Made by a program: the position numbers and the translations under genes. Under the pieces are notes generated by a model, which saw nothing but the letters and a program-made list of their open reading frames with translations, ran no database searches and had not been told where the DNA came from. A stretch of DNA of 50,936 nt from Chloroflexota bacterium. GTDB lineage: Bacteria; Chloroflexota; Anaerolineae; Aggregatilineales; Phototrophicaceae. The number at the start of each line of letters is the position of its first letter. Position 1 is the first letter of the stretch. The stretch lies in assembly GCA_026706455.1 (NCBI GenBank), contig JAPOYS010000053.1, positions 1 through 50,936 of the forward strand. The letters are read 5' to 3'. Positions 1-9,018 of this stretch are shown piece after piece.

Positions 1-882
1 CTGGCTGGTGAAAGCGGCTGCGGAAAATCGACCACCGGCAAACTGCTGGTCAAATTGCTCGATGCCAGCGAAGGCGAGATCCTCTTTGACGGCGCTGACC
101 TCGCCCATCTCGAACAAGATGATTTGCTCACGTTCCGGCGCCGCTCCCAGCTCATGTTTCAGAATCCATTCGAAGCGTTGAACCCGCGCTTCACCCTCTA
201 CCGCTCCTTGACCGAGCCGCTTATCATCCACGGCTGGAAAGACGACGACGAGCGGCTGCAGCGTGTGGTGGAGACGCTGGACCGCGTCAATCTGCGCCCT
301 GCCGAAGTCTTCCTCGACAAATACCCGCACCAACTCTCCGGCGGGCAGCTGCAGCGCGTCGTCCTGGCGCGAGCGCTCGTGCTGCATCCCGATTTTCTGG
401 TGGCGGACGAACCGGTCTCGATGCTTGATGTCTCCGTGCGCGCCGGCATCCTCAACACCACCCGTCGTCTCGCCCGCGAACTGGGCTTGGCCACCGTATA
501 TATCTCGCACGACCTGTCGCTGCTGCAGTACACCTGCGATCGCATCGCGATTATGTATCTCGGCGAGATCGTCGAAATCGGCCCGAGCAATGATGTCATC
601 AAGAACCCGCAGCACCCCTACACCAAAGCCCTGATCGCCGCCGTGCCTGTGCCCGACCCGACCGTGGAGAATCCGCCGCTGCGCATTCAAGAAGGCGTTC
701 CCCGCCCAACCGAGCGCTTCAGCGGCTGCCCCTTCGCCCAACGCTGCCCCGATGTCATGGAAGCCTGTCTAAACATCCGGCCGCCGGCCATCACGAATGA
801 ATACAGCCACATGGCGCAATGCCATCTCTTTGGCGAACACCGTGATTCGCCCAAACTGAAAACTGTTGCTATTAGTCAATAG
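1..882 (+). CDS. Oligopeptide/dipeptide ABC importer ATPase, OppF/DppF type (5' end outside window)
   Basis: This is the cytoplasmic ATPase that powers peptide (or nickel) uptake through an Opp/Dpp-type importer. The reading frame is open from base 1 and enters at the Walker A motif GESGCGKST, so roughly the first 40 or more residues lie outside the window. Visible in order are the Q-loop (MFQNPFEALNPR), the signature LSGGQLQR, Walker B (FLVADEP), the switch histidine (ISHDLS) and the C-terminal oligopeptide-transporter extension with its cysteine-rich end (GCPFAQRCPD, QCHLF). That extension separates the family from generic ABC ATPases. The partner genes are presumably upstream. The binding protein at 17220-18818 is of the matching class but is far away and on the other strand, so a partnership is only possible. 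Family assignment is near certain; the substrate is not known. Confidence 0.93.
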   Translation: MAGESGCGKSTTGKLLVKLLDASEGEILFDGADLAHLEQDDLLTFRRRSQLMFQNPFEALNPRFTLYRSLTEPLIIHGWKDDDERLQRVVETLDRVNLRPAEVFLDKYPHQLSGGQLQRVVLARALVLHPDFLVADEPVSMLDVSVRAGILNTTRRLARELGLATVYISHDLSLLQYTCDRIAIMYLGEIVEIGPSNDVIKNPQHPYTKALIAAVPVPDPTVENPPLRIQEGVPRPTERFSGCPFAQRCPDVMEACLNIRPPAITNEYSHMAQCHLFGEHRDSPKLKTVAISQ

Positions 883-1006
883 CAAGCTGTTCTTTGCGTT
901 TTCCATTCTCAAGCTGTAATCTATTCTGCCTTGTTTGGCTTTCGCTGCTCAGCAATCTTTGAGGATAAATCATATCTTGGGTCGGCCAAAGTTCTTATAG
1001 ACATTA

Positions 1007-1027
1007 TATAATGACCTCAATTGGAGG
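1007..1027 (+). promoter_or_regulatory. Probable -10 box and ribosome binding site for the four-paralogue cluster
   Basis: A perfect TATAAT lies at 1007-1012 in an AT-rich stretch after the preceding operon ends. No good -35 box is seen at normal spacing. A transcript starting near 1019 would have a very short leader with GGAGG at 1023-1027. That GGAGG touches the ATG at 1028 but is 9 nt from an in-frame GTG at 1037, which is the better-spaced start. Confidence 0.45.
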
Positions 1028-2710
1028 ATGGACTTAGTGGAGATAATTTTGCCGGAGCAGTGGTCTGTTGCAGCGATCCGCGCCACCGTCTTGCTGATAT
1101 ACGCCCCCGCCGTTGTTGTAGTTTACTTCCGCCTGATGCCCGGACTTGCGCGACCATACAGGCTCTTCGGAACGCTTATGTTGGCCGCGCACTTTCTCAT
1201 TGTCTTTTTTCAGGAAGATTATGCCAATGGACTGTACATTGATAAGTTGCTTTGGAATGTTAATCGGGAAGGGAATATCCCTGCGATACTCTCTGGCGCC
1301 CAATTGTTCGTTGCCAGCGGAGCCGCGCTCGCTGTGGCGGCGCTTTCTGGGGGGCAAAGTCGCTTGTTTCGCCTCTACTGGGTCGGCAACAGCTTGTTGT
1401 TGCTGGCCTTCGGCCTGTTTGAGAACGTACTCGACCGCGCAATATTAATTAATTGGCAAGTTGTCTTTCCTTCATTAGGCGCTGTGGTGGCTCTGTTTTC
1501 GCTAAGGCTAATGCGCGTTTCAACCAGAAGTTCCCAGATAAAGTACCTTAGCTTGCTGATTGGCTTGACAATTGGCGCAGTAGGTTCTATCGGGTTGGAA
1601 CATTTTGCCTGGCTCTACGAACCATGTGACAAGATCGGGCTTGTGCGCGATGGAGATTGTTTGTCCTATATTTTTGAAGAGGGGATGGAATTCTTGGGCA
1701 TATGGATTGTATTGATTGCCGTGTTGGGCTTCCTGTCGGATCTTGAGCAGCGACCGCGACCGCTGCTTCGTATCACCCTTTTCCTAATGCCGGCAGTTTG
1801 GTTCATCGCGGTTCTCAATAGCCCTGTGATCGACTATCTGCAGTTGCGCTATTCCTTTCAGCAAACCTCGTTGCTGTACGAAGGAGGAATTGAGATCATC
1901 GGTTATCGCATCAACGAAGAAGAAAACGCATTCTCGCTTCAGTTGAACACGGATAGCGAAGAGTGGGCCGCCTATAGCGGCGTAGGTTATTCTCTTCATC
2001 TGGTTGACCAGGCGAGCGGAAGGTCCTTGGCGAGCACTGACGACAATGCTAGTCGCCGAGTAAATTGGGAGACGCCCGCCTGGCCACGCCGCTGGATTTA
2101 CCAACAGACGCTAAACCTCAGTATCCCGGCGGATAAACACGCCAACCGCGCGCTTTGGCTCCTACTCAGTCTTTGGCGCGAACAAAACGGCGAACATATC
2201 CCCCAGAAAGTCCTCTCAAGCGGCCTGCCGCAATTAAGCGACACGCAAATCATCGTCGGCGAACTCGTCTTGCCAGTCGAGTCGCCAGCCTCGTCGACTG
2301 CGCCACTGTCGCAATTCGACAATGGATTCGCGCTCGTATCAGCATCCATGCCACAACAGGCCAAAACTGGCGAAACGCTTCCCGTCACATTCACCTGGCG
2401 AGCTAGCAAAAGCGGCGCGGAAGAATATGTTCAGTTCCTGCATTTGAAGCACGAAGAAACTGGCGAGTGGTGGGTCTACGACCAGTTCCCGCTGGGACCG
2501 CGTCTGCCGACGCGCCTGTGGTATAACGGACTGTTGGACAACGAGACTTGGCAGGTTTCTCTCCCGGGTGATCTTGCACCAGGATCTTATGAAATGTTCA
2601 CCGGTCTCTATCGGGTGAGCGATCTGGAGCGCGTCCCCGCGAGCGACAAGAACGGAGAGGCTTGGCGCGACAGTCGTGTCCTGCTGGGTACTTTGTCGAT
2701 CGCGAATTGA
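1028..2710 (+). CDS. Membrane protein with two C-terminal beta domains, paralogue 1 of 4 (divergent)
   Basis: I do not recognise a named family. About 245 N-terminal residues form roughly eight transmembrane helices; the remaining 300 form two beta-sandwich-like domains. The second carries YVQFLHL...QFPLGPRLPTRLW...LPGDLAPGSYEMFTGLY, a pattern common in outer domains of Chloroflexota membrane proteins. Shared with the three following genes are a C-x10-C loop and EEGMEFLGIW at the start of helix 7. Unlike them, it lacks the DE...HE motif at the end of helix 4 (it reads GLFENVLD). The start may be the GTG at 1037 because the GGAGG at 1023-1027 abuts the ATG. It is first in a run of five close, same-strand genes. 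A sensor, carrier or membrane enzyme is possible; no function is assigned. Confidence 0.85.
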   Translation: MDLVEIILPEQWSVAAIRATVLLIYAPAVVVVYFRLMPGLARPYRLFGTLMLAAHFLIVFFQEDYANGLYIDKLLWNVNREGNIPAILSGAQLFVASGAALAVAALSGGQSRLFRLYWVGNSLLLLAFGLFENVLDRAILINWQVVFPSLGAVVALFSLRLMRVSTRSSQIKYLSLLIGLTIGAVGSIGLEHFAWLYEPCDKIGLVRDGDCLSYIFEEGMEFLGIWIVLIAVLGFLSDLEQRPRPLLRITLFLMPAVWFIAVLNSPVIDYLQLRYSFQQTSLLYEGGIEIIGYRINEEENAFSLQLNTDSEEWAAYSGVGYSLHLVDQASGRSLASTDDNASRRVNWETPAWPRRWIYQQTLNLSIPADKHANRALWLLLSLWREQNGEHIPQKVLSSGLPQLSDTQIIVGELVLPVESPASSTAPLSQFDNGFALVSASMPQQAKTGETLPVTFTWRASKSGAEEYVQFLHLKHEETGEWWVYDQFPLGPRLPTRLWYNGLLDNETWQVSLPGDLAPGSYEMFTGLYRVSDLERVPASDKNGEAWRDSRVLLGTLSIAN

Positions 2711-2760
2711 TTGCTTGCTAATCGTCGCAGCCGCACAAGCTAGTGGAGAGCGGCGCATTG

Positions 2761-4422
2761 ATGACTTCAACCGAGACATTGATCCGCGTCTTCGTCTTTA
2801 TGCTGTATGTTCCAGCCTGCCTATTCAGTTATTGGCGGCTGATACCGCGCTTGTCACCGAGCGCCAAGCGGCTCGCCTCCGGCATGCTTGCGCTGCAAAT
2901 CTTGCTCATCATCGCCGCGCAAACCTCGCAGGCGAATTCAGCCTTCGATTACTGGCTGTGGGACTTCCACGAAGAATGGAATATCCCGGCAACGTTCGCC
3001 TATCTACAGTTGGGAACGGTCGGTGGCGTCATGCTCTTGACCTCCTGGCTGGCGCGCGGACGCCCGATCGGGCAGCGTCTCTATTTCTTCGGCGCCGGCT
3101 TGCTCTTCCTGTTTCTGGCGCTGGATGAATACCTCGCTTTGCACGAAGTCGTCCCGAATTGGGAGCTTCGGTATATATTGCTCGGCGCCGCGCTTGTGCT
3201 GGTCACTGTGCTGGTGGCGCTGCGCTCATCCCCCGGCGCTCAGCTATGGCATTTCTGTCTGCTCCTCGGTCTCGCCATCAGCGTGGCCGGCGCGATGCTG
3301 ATCAACGCCCTGCCAATCTCTTGCGAAAGACTGGCCTTCTTGCGCTTTGACGGCTGCATCGAGTTCTTCTTTCTGGAAGAGTCCTTCGAGTTTTTGGGTA
3401 TCTGGTTGACGCTGGTGGCCGCCTTGGGCCATTTTTCCGATTTCGCGCCGCCGCCATCAACCCGCGCCCGCCGGATTCTGTTCGCACTGCCACCGATCTT
3501 GATAATTATTCTCGTCTTGAACGCCCTTGCCCCGCGCCTTGAACTGCGTCTTTTCGCCCGGCCGGCGTCTGTACAGTTCAAATCAAACACTACGCTGCAT
3601 GGCTTCCATATCGATAGGCACGCGGAGGGCCTTGTGCTACGCCTCTATGTTTCTTCCCAACAAGCGGATTACATCGGGCTTGGCTATTCCATTCACTTGG
3701 TGGACCGAGCCAGCGGAGACTCGGTCGCAAGCCGTGACGAATGGGCCGATCGTCAGCATGGCATCTGGCTCTTGGGCGCCGATTATTTGCCGCTCTACCG
3801 CCAATGGATGGATGTCCCCATCGATCAGGAGACGGCCGTCAACCGCGCCTACCGGATCGTCCTCACACTCTGGCGCAGGAAGGAAGGTGACGAGTATAAG
3901 CGCCAGAAAGTCTTGTCAAGCGATCTTCAGTTGCTTGATGACAGACAAGTCGTTTTGGATGAACTGGTATTGCCTGCGGAATCGCTCCCGGCTAGGTCGC
4001 CGCCACTGGCGATATTTGAAAACGGATTCGCGCTCGAAGCTGTCGATATACCGGACCGCGTGCGAGTGGGCGAGCAGTTGAACATCACATTTGCCTGGCG
4101 CAGCGATGCCGCCGGTCTAGATGACTACAGCCAGTTCCTTCACTTCATGCGCGCCGAAGGTGGCGAATGGTGGGGTTACGATCAGTCCCCCCTTGGCCCA
4201 CGCCTGCCGACCCGCCTCTGGTACGCCGGGCTCGCTGATAGCGAAACCTGGCATATCCCAGTCCCTTCTGACTTGGCGCCGGGGCGATATGATGTTTTCA
4301 CCGGTCTCTATCGTGCCAGCGACCTGGAACGCCTCCCCCCTACCGACGCGGAGGGCGCGCTTTTTCCGGATGCTCGTGTACCGTTGGGCAGCCTGACGGT
4401 TGTGGACGAAGTTGATGTCTAA
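2761..4422 (+). CDS. Membrane protein with two C-terminal beta domains, paralogue 2 of 4
   Basis: Same architecture as its neighbours: about eight helices, then two beta domains. Helix 4 ends in LALDEYLALHE (DE codons at 3124-3129, HE at 3142-3147). A C-x10-C loop follows helix 6, and helix 7 opens with EESFEFLGIW. If the beta domains are outside, parity of the helices puts the acidic/His motifs and the cysteine pair on the same outer face, which would suit a metal site and a disulfide (inference). The ATG at 2761 is preceded by GGAG at 2745-2748, spacing 12; an in-frame GTG at 2743 is the alternative. Its stop overlaps the next start (TAATG). The C-terminal 150 nt are nearly identical to paralogue 4. 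Confidence 0.87.
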   Translation: MTSTETLIRVFVFMLYVPACLFSYWRLIPRLSPSAKRLASGMLALQILLIIAAQTSQANSAFDYWLWDFHEEWNIPATFAYLQLGTVGGVMLLTSWLARGRPIGQRLYFFGAGLLFLFLALDEYLALHEVVPNWELRYILLGAALVLVTVLVALRSSPGAQLWHFCLLLGLAISVAGAMLINALPISCERLAFLRFDGCIEFFFLEESFEFLGIWLTLVAALGHFSDFAPPPSTRARRILFALPPILIIILVLNALAPRLELRLFARPASVQFKSNTTLHGFHIDRHAEGLVLRLYVSSQQADYIGLGYSIHLVDRASGDSVASRDEWADRQHGIWLLGADYLPLYRQWMDVPIDQETAVNRAYRIVLTLWRRKEGDEYKRQKVLSSDLQLLDDRQVVLDELVLPAESLPARSPPLAIFENGFALEAVDIPDRVRVGEQLNITFAWRSDAAGLDDYSQFLHFMRAEGGEWWGYDQSPLGPRLPTRLWYAGLADSETWHIPVPSDLAPGRYDVFTGLYRASDLERLPPTDAEGALFPDARVPLGSLTVVDEVDV

Positions 4423-6107
4423 TGGGTGATGGTGAAGCAGGCGTCTCAGCCCAAACATTGCTTAGCATCGTCCCCGTCTTGCTGTATGCACCCGTTGGCG
4501 TCATCGTATACTGGCGGCTTATTCCCCGCCTGTGCCCGCCCGGCAAGCGCTTGGCAAATGTCATGCTGGCGGCGCAGCTCTTGGTGACAGTACTGTCCTT
4601 GGCCATCCAACCGGCATCCGTCTATGAGAAATGGCTTTGGACCTTCAGTTCTTGGAATTGGAACGAAAGTGAATGGAATATCCCCGCCACTCTCGCGTCT
4701 ACGCAGTTGGCTCTGGTTGGCGGCGTCGCTCTCTTGACGGCCTGGTTCACCTGGAGACGATCCAGATTGAATGGCTTGTACTATGTCGCGGTCGGTCTGG
4801 TTTTTGTCTATCTTGCGCTTGATGAATTCTTTGCCCTGCACGAAAACCTTCCCAATTGGAGCAGTTATTACATCTTGCTCGGCGTCGCGATAGCTGTGGC
4901 TACGATGCTGGTTGCCGCGCGCTCGCCACGGCCTGCTTGGCTATGGTGCATTTGCCTGCTGGTTGGTCTCGCGACGAGCGCAACGGGCGCTATGGTATTC
5001 GACGTATTTCCTGTTGCCTGCGGAAATGTGGCCCTACTGCCGATCGAAGATTGTATCTATTCATCCTACATCGAAGAATCCCTTGAATACATCGGCATTT
5101 GGCTGGTATTGGTGGCAATGCTGGGTCTGCTGTGTCATTCTGCGCCAGCGTTGCCGCGCCGGGCTCGGCGCGCCCTCTATGCTATGCCCGCGCTGTGGAT
5201 ATTCTTGCTCCTGCTCAATTCATTAGCGCCCCACCTGGAACTCCCGCTCACTGCCGACACGGCCGAAGTTCAGCTCGAGTCAGGAGTGCGTTTGCGCGGC
5301 TTTCACGTCGACAGCAAAAGCGGTGAAGCCCTGCGCCTCCGGCTTTATGCGTCGGCAATGCAAGCTGATTACCTGGGCTTGGGCTATTCTCTTCATTTGG
5401 TGGACCAGGCTACGGGAGAATCTGCCGCCGGCCAGGATGAATGGGCTAATCGCCAGCATAGTATCTGGCTCTTCGGGCCCGACTATTCGCCCGTCTACCG
5501 CCAGTGGATGGAAGTCCGTATTACGCCATCCACGCCGACCAACCGCGCTTTGTGGATCGTGCTCACGCTCTGGCGCGAACGAGATGGCGCATTTGTCCGC
5601 CAGAAAATCCTTTCCAGCGAACTGCCGCTGCTTGATGACAAGCAAGTCATTTTGGGTGAACTCGTATTGCCCGCGGAATCGCCGCCGGCATGGTCTACGC
5701 CTCTGGCCTCATTCGACAATGGATTCGCGCTCGAAACCGTCGACATGCCGGAGCGCGCGCGAGCCGGCGAGCAGCTAGACATCGCATTTGCCTGGCGCAG
5801 CGATGCCGCCGGTCTCGCTGACTACAGCCAGTTCTTGCACTTCGTGCACGCGGAAAGCGACGAATGGTGGGGCTATGACCAGTCCCCCCTTGGCCCACGC
5901 CTGCCGACTCGCCTCTGGTACAGCGGGCTCGCCGATAGCGAAACCTGGCACATCCCCGTCCCCCCAGACCTGACGCCAGGGCAGTACACGGTCTACACCG
6001 GTCTCTATCGCGTCAGCGACCTGGAGCGTCTCCCGGTTAGAAACGCCGATGGCCTGCCATCAATTGATGCGCGGGTGCGCGTGGGTAGCATAATAGTAGA
6101 GCGATGA
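4422..6107 (+). CDS. Membrane protein with two C-terminal beta domains, paralogue 3 of 4
   Basis: Translation is probably coupled to paralogue 2, since its ATG shares one base with the upstream TAA. Eight predicted helices are followed by two beta domains of the GYSLHLVDQATG and YSQFLHF types. Helix 4 ends YLALDEFFALHE (D134, E135, H140, E141), then come C-x10-C and EESLEYIGIW. The loop between helices 2 and 3 is a few residues longer than in the others (WNWNESEWNIP). Function is unknown. The retained D/E/H/E set together with the EE..E set suggests an enzyme or metal-binding membrane protein rather than a pure scaffold, but no known family signature was found. The gene is intact. Confidence 0.87.
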   Translation: MGDGEAGVSAQTLLSIVPVLLYAPVGVIVYWRLIPRLCPPGKRLANVMLAAQLLVTVLSLAIQPASVYEKWLWTFSSWNWNESEWNIPATLASTQLALVGGVALLTAWFTWRRSRLNGLYYVAVGLVFVYLALDEFFALHENLPNWSSYYILLGVAIAVATMLVAARSPRPAWLWCICLLVGLATSATGAMVFDVFPVACGNVALLPIEDCIYSSYIEESLEYIGIWLVLVAMLGLLCHSAPALPRRARRALYAMPALWIFLLLLNSLAPHLELPLTADTAEVQLESGVRLRGFHVDSKSGEALRLRLYASAMQADYLGLGYSLHLVDQATGESAAGQDEWANRQHSIWLFGPDYSPVYRQWMEVRITPSTPTNRALWIVLTLWRERDGAFVRQKILSSELPLLDDKQVILGELVLPAESPPAWSTPLASFDNGFALETVDMPERARAGEQLDIAFAWRSDAAGLADYSQFLHFVHAESDEWWGYDQSPLGPRLPTRLWYSGLADSETWHIPVPPDLTPGQYTVYTGLYRVSDLERLPVRNADGLPSIDARVRVGSIIVER

Positions 6108-6158
6108 AAGGAAGGAAGACTTGCCAGTAAAGATATCTGTGAGCGCTTGGGTAGCCTC

Positions 6159-7832
6159 ATGATCATTTTGCCAACCAAGGTACTGAATTATATCTTTCTG
6201 ATCTTGCTCTACGTTCCGGTCGGCTTTTTTAGTTACAAGTGGCTGATTCCGCAACTGTCGCCATTTGCCAGGCGTATGGCAAGCATCTTTCTTGTCGCGC
6301 AGTCGGTAATCATTGTAATGTCGTTGATATTCCAGTCGTCGATAGGCCTTCACTGGTGGCTGTGGGATCTTAATACCGAGTGGAACATCGCAACCGCGTT
6401 CGCCTCAACTCAGTTTGTTTTGGTATGCCTTGTCGCGCTCTACTCCTCATGGCAGGGTCGCGGTCAGCACGTTCTTCTAAGACTGTACTTGGCCTTCACA
6501 GCTATACTGTTCTTCTTTTTTGCTCTGGACGAATTGTTGCAGTTCCACGAGACCAGTTGGCAGCTTCAAGAGATCTATAACACGCTTGGCATAGTCTTCG
6601 CGGTGCTGACGGTGATCATAGCTCTGCGCGGACCGACGCGCAGCCGTGTTTGGCTCCTGTGTCTACTCGCTGGGTTAGGCGCAGCCTGGTTTGGCGCTAC
6701 TGTGCTAGAGCGGTATCGAGACATTTGCGGCTATCTGGGACCGCTCCCGCTCAGTGAGTGTTTGGAGCCTTATCGTTACGAGGAGCCTATTGAATTCCTG
6801 GGCGTCTGGCTTGCGCTGGTTGCCGTGCTCGGTCTGTTCTCTCAAGTCTCGATACCGCTGCGCCTGCAGCGGACGCTCTACTGGCTGCCGGTGCTCTGTA
6901 TCATCATCCTGTTGCTCACCGCTCCCTCAAGCCCCTTTGCGATCCAAGTTCAAAACCGGCCGCCTTCGGTAGCTTTCGCGACCGGTGAAGAACTGCATGA
7001 CTATCGCATTAGAATAAAGGACAATAATATAAATGTCCGTTTGCCTTTGTCTTTAGCTGCGGAACAATCGGACTTCACCGAAGGACTGGGCTTCTCCATT
7101 CATCTTGTTGATCAGGCCACCGGGATCTCGATCGCACATAAAGATGAATCCGTGCATCGCAAACTCAAATTCAGAATCGGGCTGCGACTCGTGCACATAT
7201 ATCGCCAGGTTGCCGACATCTTAATACCACCAGACGCGCCCACCAACCGCGCGCTTTGGATCGTACTCACGCTCTGGCGCCGGCAAGGTGACGACTTCAT
7301 TCCCCAGACAGTACTTTCGAGCGATCTTGAACTCCTCAGCGATGCGCAAATCATCCTGGACGAACTGGTGTTTCCAGCGGAAGCAACACCTGTATCCTCT
7401 CCGCCACTGGCCTCATTCGACAATGGATTCGCGCTCGAAACCGTCGAGTGGCGCGCAGACACAGCCACTTCCATGCCGGAAGGTGCTCAAGCCGGCGAGC
7501 AATTGAATATCATATTTGCCTGGCGCAGCGATGGCGCCGGTCTCGGTGACTACAGCCAGTTCCTGCACTTCGTACACACGGAAAGCGGCGAATGGTGGGG
7601 CTATGACCAGTCCCCCCTTGGCCCGCGCCTGCCGACTCGCCTCTGGTACGCCGGGCTCGCCGACAGCGAAACCTGGCATATCCCAGTCCCTTCTGACCTG
7701 GCGCCGGGGCGATATGATGTTTTCACCGGCCTCTATCGCATCAGCGACCAGGAGCGCCTCCCCGTGACCGACGCGGACGGGACGCCCTGGCTCGACAATC
7801 GCGTGGCGCTGGGCAGCTTAATCATTGAATGA
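6159..7832 (+). CDS. Membrane protein with two C-terminal beta domains, paralogue 4 of 4
   Basis: Fourth member of the tandem family. I place the start at the ATG at 6159 because the resulting N-terminus matches the length of paralogues 2 and 3; a TTG at 6147 is in frame, and neither has a strong ribosome binding site. Helix 4 ends FFALDELLQFHE and helix 7 starts EEPIEFLGVW, with a C-x10-C loop before it. The second beta domain is almost the same protein sequence as paralogue 2 (EWWGYDQSPLGPRLPTRLWY...), although the membrane half is well diverged. The phrase atatctgtgag occurs shortly before this gene and again before the dehydrogenase at 7857, a small trace of duplication in the spacers. 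Confidence 0.87.
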   Translation: MIILPTKVLNYIFLILLYVPVGFFSYKWLIPQLSPFARRMASIFLVAQSVIIVMSLIFQSSIGLHWWLWDLNTEWNIATAFASTQFVLVCLVALYSSWQGRGQHVLLRLYLAFTAILFFFFALDELLQFHETSWQLQEIYNTLGIVFAVLTVIIALRGPTRSRVWLLCLLAGLGAAWFGATVLERYRDICGYLGPLPLSECLEPYRYEEPIEFLGVWLALVAVLGLFSQVSIPLRLQRTLYWLPVLCIIILLLTAPSSPFAIQVQNRPPSVAFATGEELHDYRIRIKDNNINVRLPLSLAAEQSDFTEGLGFSIHLVDQATGISIAHKDESVHRKLKFRIGLRLVHIYRQVADILIPPDAPTNRALWIVLTLWRRQGDDFIPQTVLSSDLELLSDAQIILDELVFPAEATPVSSPPLASFDNGFALETVEWRADTATSMPEGAQAGEQLNIIFAWRSDGAGLGDYSQFLHFVHTESGEWWGYDQSPLGPRLPTRLWYAGLADSETWHIPVPSDLAPGRYDVFTGLYRISDQERLPVTDADGTPWLDNRVALGSLIIE

Positions 7833-7856
7833 AAATATCTGTGAGGGTGTGACCGC

Positions 7857-8897
7857 ATGACCACAATGTTAGCAGCGCGCTTCCATGAACATGGCGATCG
7901 AGATGTCATTCAGCTTGAGCAGGCGCCTGTTCCCCAGCCCGGTCCGGGCGAAGTGCGCATCAAAGTCCATGCCTGCGCCTTGAACTGGCTCGATGTCGGC
8001 ATCCGCCGCGGTCCGCAATTCGGCGCTGTCCCCCTGCCATTGACCACCGGCGTCGATGTCTCCGGCCTGATCGACGCAATCGGCGCTGACGTGCATGGCT
8101 GGTCTCCCGGCGCTAAAGTCACGCTCTATTCGCTGATCACCTGCGGCGAATGCGAATTCTGCCGCGCGGGCGAGGTCACCGTCTGCCCGCAGCATCAGAT
8201 CATCGGCGAGCACATGGATGGCGGGCTGGCCGAATATATGCTTGCTCCGGCCCGCAATCTCATCCCCAAGCCGGCAAACCTCAGCCACATCGAAACAGCC
8301 GCGCTGCCCGTGGTCGCCGGCACCGCCTGGCACATGCTCATCACCGTTGCTCGGCTTCAAGCAGGCGAGACCGTCTTCATCCCTGGCGCCGGGGGCGGCG
8401 TCGCCTCGCTGGGCATCCAGATCGCCAAATATGCCGGCGCGCGGGTCATCGCCAGCACATCAACCCCCGAGAAAATGGCGCAGGCCCGCACATTGGGCGC
8501 GGACCACGTCGTCAACTATCGCGATGACGACTGGGTCGAGCAAGTCATCGCCGCTACCGGCGGCCGCGGCGTCGATGTGGCCCAAGACCTGGTCGGTGCA
8601 ATGACCTGGGCCGATTCCCTGCGGACGCTGGCGCGCAATGGCAGAATGGTCGTCTGCGGCTCGCATTCCGGCAAGCAATTCGATCTGCGCATCCCCCAGA
8701 TTTATCATCGGCAATTGAGCATCCTCGGCGCTAACGGCGCTGCCTACAACGAGTTGCGCCAGGTGCTTGAGCTGGCGGATCAAGGTATACTGCGTCCCGT
8801 CATCGACCGCGTCCTGCCGCTGAGCGAGATCCGCGAAGGCCATCGTATCCTGGAGGAGCACGATCACTTTGGCAAAGTCGTCATGCAAATCGCCTAG
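7857..8897 (+). CDS. Zinc-binding alcohol dehydrogenase / quinone reductase (MDR superfamily)
   Basis: Medium-chain NAD(P)-dependent oxidoreductase of 346 residues, a normal length for the family. The N-terminal catalytic domain shows a candidate zinc-ligand cysteine, C40, in HACALNWLD. The four structural-zinc cysteines are present in the usual lobe (C96, C99, C102, C110 in CGECEFC...VC). The Rossmann motif is PGAGGGVASLGIQIA, and the C-terminal half ends with the common GKVVMQIA. It starts 24 nt after the last paralogue and is probably cotranscribed with that cluster. The substrate cannot be read from the sequence; the closest resemblance is to Chloroflexota zinc-binding dehydrogenases with ALNWLD/ALNHLD motifs. 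Cytoplasmic. Confidence 0.93.
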   Translation: MTTMLAARFHEHGDRDVIQLEQAPVPQPGPGEVRIKVHACALNWLDVGIRRGPQFGAVPLPLTTGVDVSGLIDAIGADVHGWSPGAKVTLYSLITCGECEFCRAGEVTVCPQHQIIGEHMDGGLAEYMLAPARNLIPKPANLSHIETAALPVVAGTAWHMLITVARLQAGETVFIPGAGGGVASLGIQIAKYAGARVIASTSTPEKMAQARTLGADHVVNYRDDDWVEQVIAATGGRGVDVAQDLVGAMTWADSLRTLARNGRMVVCGSHSGKQFDLRIPQIYHRQLSILGANGAAYNELRQVLELADQGILRPVIDRVLPLSEIREGHRILEEHDHFGKVVMQIA

Positions 8898-8918
8898 CTG
8901 CCGGAACCGCCATATCTT

Positions 8919-8971
8919 GTAGGGGCGAGCGGCGGGCTGTGTCTACGCGCCCCTTGGCTCGCCCGCCGCAA
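8919..8971. repeat. Spacer repeat, family I (GTAGGGGCGA...GGCTCGCCCGCC)
   Basis: Imperfect palindrome between the dehydrogenase and sulfatase genes. Its 20-base core at 8933-8952 matches the reverse complement of 20277-20296 with one difference. Shorter relatives lie at 14284-14312 and 44965-44990. All four copies are intergenic, so this is a dispersed repeat rather than a gene part. Confidence 0.6.
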
Positions 8972-9018
8972 TATTTCGATCTGATCAGGGAAAACCGACC
9001 GAAACAGGCTGAAGACTC

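Noticed and set aside
1028-7832. Membrane glycosyltransferases of the ArnT/PMT type, which often carry similar C-terminal domains
   Set aside because: The membrane half is only about eight helices and lacks the DD/DE first-loop motif and the size of that family.
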